Below are positions 1-4,121 of a stretch of DNA of 6,196 nucleotides, piece after piece (position 1 is the stretch's first letter; each line of letters begins with the position of its first letter). The translations under genes were made by a program, and so were the position numbers. Below the pieces are notes generated by a model. It saw only the letters and a program-made list of their open reading frames with translations, did not search any database and was not told the DNA's origin. The DNA is taken from assembly GCA_030731175.1 (NCBI GenBank), contig JANQUM010000192.1:1-6196 (forward strand), in the 5' to 3' direction. This DNA comes from Spirosomataceae bacterium (lineage in GTDB: Bacteria > Bacteroidota > Bacteroidia > Cytophagales > Spirosomataceae).

Positions 1-36
1 ATATTCAAATATTAACAAACACTTACTCACTATTTT

Positions 37-627
37 ATGAAACACAAAGCTTATTTACTCATCATGTTCGTTACTGTTGGCTTTTCGTCTTGTCAAAAAG
101 CTCCTTACGCCACTTTTCAAAAATCAAAATCAGAAACTTTTGAAAGAACTGTTAAGGCAAAGCCTGCTATTATTAAAGCAGTAGAAGTTCAGGAAGTAGT
201 ACAGCAACTTCCAGCGGCGAATATTACGGCAAGCGTTAGCGATGAAGTCTCTTTTGTAGAACCCGCAAACTTATTTGTATCAGTAACCACGGCAGAAATT
301 CAGCAAGAAGTCGCCGTTGTCCCGGTAGCATCGGTTTCAAAAATTGCTTCGTCTGCGGTGGCGGTTCCGCAGGTTAGTGGAAAAAGTAAATTTCTTAGCA
401 AAGTATTAACTAAGAGAATTAATAAACTGAACAAAAAAGCGGAAAAGGCAAATTCTTCAACCGTACGCGGAACAACGAAAAGTCTTTTAATTGTAGGATT
501 GGCTATTATAGGTATAGGGCTTTTACTAACATTAATCCCAATTTTGAATGTTTTATCAGGCATTGTAATTGCAATCGGTGCAATTATCGCAATTATTGGT
601 TTGCTGCAACAGCTGGGAGTCGTGTAA
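37..627 (+). CDS. Unrecognised lipoprotein with C-terminal two-helix membrane hairpin
   Basis: I do not recognise a family for this 196-residue protein. Residues 1-19 form a lipoprotein signal: K2-K4, a hydrophobic core at 6-15 and lipobox F16-S-S-C19, so Cys19 should be acylated after signal peptidase II cleavage. Residues 40-112 are low-complexity, rich in Ala, Val, Pro, Ser and Gln, and probably disordered. A basic stretch (about 116-140, many Lys/Arg) follows. The C-terminus has two hydrophobic segments, about 149-171 and 174-193, separated by a short Asn/Ser turn and rich in Ile, Leu and Gly. An N-terminal lipid plus a C-terminal membrane hairpin suggests attachment at both ends, perhaps across the periplasm; this is inference. 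The ATG at 37 immediately precedes the signal peptide and follows an A/T-rich leader without a Shine-Dalgarno. It ends in tandem in-frame stops, TAA then TGA (625-630). The promoter is probably off the left edge. Gene reality is well supported; function is unknown. Confidence 0.8.
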   Translation: MKHKAYLLIMFVTVGFSSCQKAPYATFQKSKSETFERTVKAKPAIIKAVEVQEVVQQLPAANITASVSDEVSFVEPANLFVSVTTAEIQQEVAVVPVASVSKIASSAVAVPQVSGKSKFLSKVLTKRINKLNKKAEKANSSTVRGTTKSLLIVGLAIIGIGLLLTLIPILNVLSGIVIAIGAIIAIIGLLQQLGVV

Positions 628-638
628 TGATTTCATAT

Positions 639-688
639 TAAACGGAAAAAGCCCGTTAGGAAATTTCCTAACGGGCTTTTTCCGTTTA
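639..688. terminator. Bidirectional terminator, perfect 50-bp palindrome
   Basis: Bases 639-663 are the exact reverse complement of 664-688. The GC-rich core, GCCCGTTAGG paired with CCTAACGGGC, is flanked by five A's on the left and five T's on the right, so each strand reads as a strong hairpin followed by a T run. It lies 11 bases after the stop of the rightward gene and 9 bases after the stop of the leftward gene. One element can therefore end both convergent transcripts by intrinsic termination. Confidence 0.9.
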
Positions 689-697
689 TCAGTATGC

Positions 698-1072
698 TTA
701 TTTCTTAGGCTCTAATTCTATCTCGTATGCCTTTCGGTCATACTTCATCAATGAGCCGCTGAGTGCATCAACGCCCCATCCTATTGGGCTTAGTAAATTG
801 ATCACACTTACAACATTAAATTCTTTATCAAGTGTAAAAAATCTTGTTTGGTAACCATCTTTTTTCATTTCAATATCCACATCGTTTATGCTTCTTTTAA
901 CCGGTACAGTGCAAGGAGTTTTGCATAACTCCAAACCATCTTTGTAAACCTGAGCTCCTTCTGGTACTGAGTTAAACCGAATGGTATCTTTTGTTCCTGT
1001 AAAAATAGTGGCACAACTTGACATTGAGAACACAGCCACACCAAGGATTAAGTAGTTCAATTTCTTTTTCAT
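698..1072 (-). CDS. PEGA-domain lipoprotein
   Basis: This 124-residue secreted lipoprotein is probably anchored in the outer membrane or periplasmic face of the envelope. The signal runs from M1 (KKK at 2-4, hydrophobic 6-16) to lipobox M17-S-S-C20, followed by A-T-I-F-T-G-T. Residues 35-75 fit the PEGA pattern: S-V-P-E-G-A at 35-40, V-Y-K-D-G at 42-46, K-T-P at 51-53, then K-K-D-G-Y at 70-74. PEGA domains are small beta modules thought to bind surface-layer or wall polymers, but ligands are rarely known. The tail has I-G-W-G-V-D-A-L-S-G at 97-106, resembling the G-x-x-x-D-A-x-x-G segment I know from small PEGA lipoproteins. Cys50 and Cys54 sit within the PEGA region and might form a disulphide. 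It appears to be transcribed alone from the promoter at 1098-1130 and ends at the shared palindrome. The domain call is fairly safe; the cellular role is unknown. Confidence 0.82.
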   Translation of the reverse strand: MKKKLNYLILGVAVFSMSSCATIFTGTKDTIRFNSVPEGAQVYKDGLELCKTPCTVPVKRSINDVDIEMKKDGYQTRFFTLDKEFNVVSVINLLSPIGWGVDALSGSLMKYDRKAYEIELEPKK

Positions 1073-1097
1073 TATTTGTTTTGTTTTATTATTTACC

Positions 1098-1130
1098 CAA
1101 ATATTAAACGAACTATTTTAAAAAGCAAAA
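1098..1130 (-). promoter_or_regulatory. Candidate Bacteroidota-type promoter of the PEGA lipoprotein gene
   Basis: On the minus strand, TTTTG (1130-1126) is followed after 20 bases by AATATTTG (1105-1098). This is a 7 of 8 match to the Bacteroidota -7 element TAnnTTTG, at the spacing usual for the -33 TTG element. Transcription would start near 1091, giving a leader of about 20 bases rich in A and lacking a Shine-Dalgarno. The -33 element overlaps the last stem bases of the preceding gene's terminator. Assigned by eye only. Confidence 0.4.
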
Positions 1131-1162
1131 CCCTCAATCAATTTAATCTGATTGAGGGTTTT
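1127..1162 (-). terminator. Intrinsic terminator of the beta-barrel protein gene
   Basis: A perfect 14-bp stem (1127-1140 with 1149-1162, core CCCTCAATCA/TGATTGAGGG) has an 8-base loop. Read on the minus strand it is followed by a broken T tract (TTTTGCTTTTT, counting the last stem bases). It lies about 19 bases downstream of the stop codon at 1182-1184, as expected for the terminator of that gene. Confidence 0.85.
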
Positions 1163-1181
1163 ACAAAATTGGAAATATACT

Positions 1182-1685
1182 TTATAGCTTAAAAGTCAAA
1201 CCGATTGATGATAGTGGAAATCCGCCTTCGGCGTAGATACCGAGTTTTTCTTTAAAGAAATATCGGTAGCCAGCAACTCCACCAAAGTTTAAACCGCCAA
1301 ACGTTCCAGAGTAACCGTTTGACGTTACACCGGTATAAATAAGACCCACACCGATATACGGATCGTGCTTATCAGTGTCTAAGCTTAAAGGCTCCGATAA
1401 GATTTCTCCTAAGTGATATGCTCCGCGAGCACCCACCGAAAAAACACTATAGTTAACTCCAAAGCCAAAGTTTCTGTTACTAAAAGTCCCTATACCTCCA
1501 ACACTTATATTTGGAGCTACATTCACGTCTAGTGCAGCATTTAAACCTATTCCATAACCTAAACTTAATCCTAAGTTTGCGGTTTTTTCACCCGAAGAGC
1601 TTTGGGCATAAGTAATAGATGACATCCCAAAAAGAAAGAATGCTACAAGTAGCTGTGTTAGTTTAAAAGAATTAGTTTTTTTCAT
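1182..1685 (-). CDS. Small outer-membrane beta-barrel-like protein
   Basis: This 167-residue protein has a Sec signal peptide: K2-K3, hydrophobic 11-20, and a likely signal peptidase I cut after T-Y-A27, before Q28. The roughly 140-residue mature part is rich in Gly, Tyr, Phe and Asn, with alternating hydrophobic/polar stretches typical of transmembrane beta strands. Examples are L-G-L-S-L-G-Y-G-I-G near 38-47, Y-I-G-V-G-L-I-Y-T-G in the middle, and strands ending in G-L-T-F-K-L at the C-terminus. About eight such strands fit, the size of a small OmpA/OmpX-like barrel as found in Bacteroidota 'outer membrane beta-barrel' families. There is no lipobox, plug or peptidoglycan-binding domain. The start at 1685 places the signal peptide at the N-terminus. 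It has its own terminator and a plausible promoter, so it is probably monocistronic. The fold call is inferred from composition and strand pattern, not from a specific motif; function is unknown. Confidence 0.8.
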   Translation of the reverse strand: MKKTNSFKLTQLLVAFFLFGMSSITYAQSSSGEKTANLGLSLGYGIGLNAALDVNVAPNISVGGIGTFSNRNFGFGVNYSVFSVGARGAYHLGEILSEPLSLDTDKHDPYIGVGLIYTGVTSNGYSGTFGGLNFGGVAGYRYFFKEKLGIYAEGGFPLSSIGLTFKL

Positions 1686-1734
1686 GTTTTCGTAATTTTA
1701 TAAAGTTATTGACTAAAGAAGATGGTTAAAATAG

Positions 1735-1764
1735 TAAATTTATTCGTTTAGAACCACTCGCAAA
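1735..1764 (-). promoter_or_regulatory. Candidate promoter of the beta-barrel protein gene
   Basis: On the minus strand, TTTG (1764-1761) is followed after 18 bases by TAAATTTA (1742-1735), a 7 of 8 match to the Bacteroidota -7 consensus TAnnTTTG. A start near 1728 would give a leader of about 40 bases before the ATG at 1685. The rest of the 153-base divergent gap (1686-1838) is AT-rich, and I see no convincing rightward promoter or operator in it. Confidence 0.3.
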
Positions 1765-1838
1765 TAACTGTAAATTCTCTTTATATTGATAATTTAGGGT
1801 TTAAATAAACTCCTTATTTTTTATTTTACGGTCATTTT

Positions 1839-2510
1839 ATGTCAAACAAGCATTTTAAATTTCAGCAAAACGTCCAATCTTTTACTTCTGTAGATTTAAT
1901 AAAGAAAAGTAAAAACCTGCTTTCTGATAAATTGACACGGCGTTCGCTTCGCTTTTTTTCTGACGATGCCGTGCCGAAAGAAGTAATTGAAAACATCTTA
2001 CTGATTGCCTCTTCGGCTCCATCTGGTGCGAATAAACAACCGTGGAATTTCTGTGCGATAAGCAACGCTAAATTGAAGGCAGAAATCAGAAAAGCCGCCG
2101 AAGAAGAGGAATACGAAAGTTACCACGGCAGGATGAACAAAGAATGGCTGGAAGACCTGAAGAAGTTTGACACCAACTGGCAAAAGCCTTTTCTTGAAAC
2201 TGCTCCGTGGATCATCGTCGTTTTCAAAGAAATCTACGAAATGGGAGCGGAGGGCGAAAAAAAACAGAATTATTACGTGAATGAAAGCGTTGGCATTGCC
2301 TGCGGTTTTCTGATAAACGCAATTCACGAATTAGGACTCGTTACGCTGACGCACACGCCAAGCCCCATGAATTTTCTTTCTGAAATACTCAATCGCCCAA
2401 AAAACGAACGCCCCTTTCTGCTTTTACCCGTTGGCTACCCGGCAGCTGATGCCACCGTACCAGACATCAAAAAAAAGACCTCCGAAGAGGTCATTAATTG
2501 GTTTGAGTAA
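1839..2510 (+). CDS. Iodotyrosine deiodinase-like flavoprotein (nitroreductase superfamily)
   Basis: This 223-residue soluble FMN enzyme belongs to the nitroreductase fold and resembles iodotyrosine deiodinase (IYD), which reductively removes halogen from halotyrosines. FMN-site motifs are T-R-R-S-L-R at 33-38, P-S-G-A-N at 61-65 with P68-W69, and L-P-V-G-Y-P at 196-201. The substrate lid of animal IYD uses a Glu-Tyr-Lys triad to grip the amino-acid zwitterion. The equivalents here are E91, Y95 and K116, in E-E-E-Y-E-S-Y followed by T-N-W-Q-K. The Thr that contacts flavin N5 (T239 in human IYD, from memory) aligns without gaps to T173 in T-L-T-H-T-P. Length fits bacterial homologues, which lack the animal membrane anchor. 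The start at 1839 gives a 32-residue lead into T-R-R-S, normal for the family. Natural substrate in bacteria is uncertain; a general nitroreductase is the alternative, but the intact triad argues against it. It converges on msrA, and its last codons contain that gene's apparent terminator. Confidence 0.9.
   Translation: MSNKHFKFQQNVQSFTSVDLIKKSKNLLSDKLTRRSLRFFSDDAVPKEVIENILLIASSAPSGANKQPWNFCAISNAKLKAEIRKAAEEEEYESYHGRMNKEWLEDLKKFDTNWQKPFLETAPWIIVVFKEIYEMGAEGEKKQNYYVNESVGIACGFLINAIHELGLVTLTHTPSPMNFLSEILNRPKNERPFLLLPVGYPAADATVPDIKKKTSEEVINWFE
2469..2492 (-). terminator. msrA terminator inside the 3' end of the deiodinase-like gene
   Basis: Read on the minus strand, GACCTC-TTCG-GAGGTC (2492-2477) is followed directly by eight T's (2476-2469). 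That is a 6-bp stem closed by a very stable C(UUCG)G tetraloop plus a U tract, a textbook intrinsic terminator about 41 bases past the msrA stop. The same bases encode residues 211-218 (K-K-K-T-S-E-E-V) of the opposing protein. In the plus direction no T tract follows, so it should work one way only. Confidence 0.82.
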
Positions 2511-2533
2511 AGATGTTTCAGAGCAGAGAAAAC

Positions 2534-3076
2534 TTACTTGAGTTTATCGGCAAAATTCTTCTTTAGCTTTTCCACTTTCGGGCGTACCACAAATTGGCAA
2601 TACGGCTGCGAAGCATTCTGATTATAATAATTGTGGTGGTAATCTTCGGCAACATAAAACTCAGTTGCGGCGGTTATTTCAGTAACAATCGGATTTGCGA
2701 AAATACCAGATTCGTCCAATTGCTTTTTATAAGCTTCCGCAATCTCCTTTTGCTGAATGTCATTATAGAAAATCGCCGAGCGGTATTGCGTTCCCACGTC
2801 ATTTCCTTGGCGGTTGAGCGTGGTTGGGTCGTGGGTTTTCCAGAAAACTTCCAGTAGTTCTTCAAAAGAAATAACCTCGGTATCAAACGTGACCCTTGCT
2901 ACTTCGGCGTGTCCGGTTTGTCCGGTGCAGATTTCTTTATAAGTCGGGTTGGCGTTTTTTCCTCCAATATACCCCGGCTCTACTTTTTCTACGCCTTTTA
3001 CCCGTTGCAATACTGCTTCTATGCACCAAAAGCAGCCCGCTCCAAGTATCGCTGTTTGTGTTTTACTATTTTCCAT
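2534..3076 (-). CDS. msrA: Peptide methionine-S-sulfoxide reductase MsrA
   Basis: MsrA reduces the S epimer of methionine sulfoxide, free or in proteins, with electrons from thioredoxin, repairing oxidative damage in the cytosol. The 180-residue protein starts M-E-N-S-K and carries the catalytic motif G14-C15-F-W-C18, with C15 the nucleophile. Other family landmarks are G-Y-I-G-G near 35-39, N-P-T-Y-K-E, T-G-Q-T-G-H-A-E-V at 51-59, T-H-D-P-T-T-L-N at 81-88, D-V-G-T-Q-Y-R-S at 93-100 and E-D-Y-H-H-N-Y-Y at 144-151. C160 (P-Y-C-Q) near the C-terminus is the likely resolving cysteine. No MsrB domain is fused and no signal peptide is present. An upstream in-frame ATG at 3124 would add 16 residues that do not resemble MsrA and would overlap the long form of the divergent gene. 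The ATG at 3076, after an A-rich leader, is preferred and gives the usual family length. The likely terminator lies at 2469-2492, inside the neighbouring gene. Confidence 0.95.
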   Translation of the reverse strand: MENSKTQTAILGAGCFWCIEAVLQRVKGVEKVEPGYIGGKNANPTYKEICTGQTGHAEVARVTFDTEVISFEELLEVFWKTHDPTTLNRQGNDVGTQYRSAIFYNDIQQKEIAEAYKKQLDESGIFANPIVTEITAATEFYVAEDYHHNYYNQNASQPYCQFVVRPKVEKLKKNFADKLK

Positions 3077-3185
3077 TACTTTATAATTTATCTTTGCTGT
3101 TTGTTTGCTTAAACTGTTTAGCACTATTTTGTGTTCTGAACTTACTTTTTATAAACGCTTTTCCTACAAATTTCATTCAGCTTCT

Positions 3186-4076
3186 ATGGGTAAGTCCAAG
3201 ATTAATTCTTTCAAAGTTGACGGCTCTAAAAGCATCGATATCCGTTCTTTTGCAACCGACATCGAGCAGACTTACCAAGACAAATCTGACTACAAAGACC
3301 AGTTGAAATCTTTGACTCAGAAACTGGATGCCATTCAAGAAAAAATGTACGCCCATAACCGTTACGGAGTTTTGGTTATTTTTCAGGCACTTGATGCCGC
3401 CGGAAAAGACAGTACCGTCAGGGCGGTTTTTAAACGGATAAATCCGCACGGAACAGTTTTTCACTCGTTTAAAAGACCAACCTCTAACGAACTCGAACAC
3501 GATTATATGTGGCGGTGTTTTACAAAACTGCCCGAAAGAGGAAAAATTGGGGTTTTTAATCGCTCTTATTACGAAGAGGTTTTGGTAACTAAAGTGCATC
3601 CTGAAATCATAACGGATTATCAATTATTACCACTTGAGCTTACCAAAGATTTAGATTTACTTTTCAAAAACCGCTACTCGGACATTAAGAATTTTGAAAC
3701 GTACCTCAATAATAATGGCATTGAGGTGGTCAAGTTTTTCCTGAACGTTTCCAAAAAAGAACAGGGAAAAAGACTGATTGACCGCATCAAAGAAGAGAAC
3801 AAAAACTGGAAATTTGAGGAAGGCGATATTAAGGAAAGAGCATTGTTTGATAACTACTTAGACGCTTTCGAGTTGGCAATAAATAATACCTCAACCGAAG
3901 CTTCGCCGTGGTATATCATTCCCTCTGATGATAAGTATAATATGCGTTTATTGGTTGCCGAGGTTTTGCACGAAAGGTTAAAAGCCCTTCCGGTTCATTT
4001 TCCTGAGTCTGACGAAAACCGACAAGCCGAACTCAGTAAGTTCATAAATATCATCAAAGAACAGAATTTAGACTAA
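3186..4076 (+). CDS. ppk2: Polyphosphate kinase 2 family protein (class III-like)
   Basis: PPK2 enzymes transfer phosphate between polyphosphate and nucleoside mono- or diphosphates, usually making ADP/ATP or GTP from polyphosphate. This 296-residue soluble protein has a P-loop fold. The Walker A region F-Q-A-L-D-A-A-G-K-D-S-T spans 66-77 with K74 in the loop. F-K-R-P follows at 95-98. A Walker B-type strand with arginine, G-V-F-N-R-S-Y-Y-E-E-V-L-V, spans 122-134. A charged lid region includes R-I-K-E-E-N-K-N-W-K-F, then S-P-W-Y-I-I-P-S-D-D-K near the C-terminus. The F-N-R-S-Y-Y-E version and the single-domain length favour the class III-like branch, which I recall from Cytophaga and Meiothermus enzymes. 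Class assignment is moderate; family assignment is strong. The ATG at 3186 (M-G-K-S-K) is chosen over the in-frame ATG at 3105, whose 27 extra residues are unlike the family. It is divergent from msrA, and mfd follows after 45 bases with no convincing terminator between, so co-transcription is plausible. Confidence 0.92.
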   Translation: MGKSKINSFKVDGSKSIDIRSFATDIEQTYQDKSDYKDQLKSLTQKLDAIQEKMYAHNRYGVLVIFQALDAAGKDSTVRAVFKRINPHGTVFHSFKRPTSNELEHDYMWRCFTKLPERGKIGVFNRSYYEEVLVTKVHPEIITDYQLLPLELTKDLDLLFKNRYSDIKNFETYLNNNGIEVVKFFLNVSKKEQGKRLIDRIKEENKNWKFEEGDIKERALFDNYLDAFELAINNTSTEASPWYIIPSDDKYNMRLLVAEVLHERLKALPVHFPESDENRQAELSKFINIIKEQNLD

Positions 4077-4121
4077 AATAGCGGCTAACTATTCGCTTTA
4101 TATTAACTACAAAGTTTTTTT

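Noticed and set aside
300..563. Minus-strand ORF of 87 residues inside the first lipoprotein gene
   Set aside because: It is antisense to a gene with clear signal peptide and membrane segments, and its own product has no recognisable features.
1790..1797. TAATTTAG as the -7 element of the deiodinase-like gene
   Set aside because: No TTG lies at a suitable distance upstream, and such AT-rich words are expected by chance here.
1998..2327. Minus-strand ORF of 109 residues inside the deiodinase-like gene
   Set aside because: Antisense shadow of a strongly conserved enzyme; Phe-rich composition follows from complementing Lys/Glu codons.
3077..3124. Longer MsrA starting at 3124 (16 extra residues)
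   Set aside because: The extension does not resemble MsrA, adds no signal peptide, and overlaps the long form of the divergent gene. The ATG at 3076 gives the normal family length.
3104..3131. Rightward promoter for ppk2: TTTG, 17 bases, TATTTTG
   Set aside because: The -7 element is one base short of TAnnTTTG, and several similar T-rich words occur in this gap, so I cannot single it out.
3105..3185. Longer PPK2 starting at 3105 (27 extra residues)
   Set aside because: The residues are hydrophobic/aromatic noise without a clean signal peptide, PPK2 is cytosolic, and M-G-K-S-K at 3186 is a better opening.
2896..3306. Plus-strand ORF of 136 residues spanning msrA and the start of ppk2
   Set aside because: It overlaps two well-supported genes in other frames, and its Leu/Phe/Cys-rich product looks like a complement artefact.
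3177..3623. Minus-strand ORF of 148 residues inside ppk2
   Set aside because: It lies opposite the conserved Walker A and B region of PPK2 and has no domain signature of its own.
4077..4100. Possible terminator after ppk2 (AATAG/CTATT or AGCG/CGCT pairing)
   Set aside because: Stems are only 4-5 bp, compete with each other and lack a proper following T tract.
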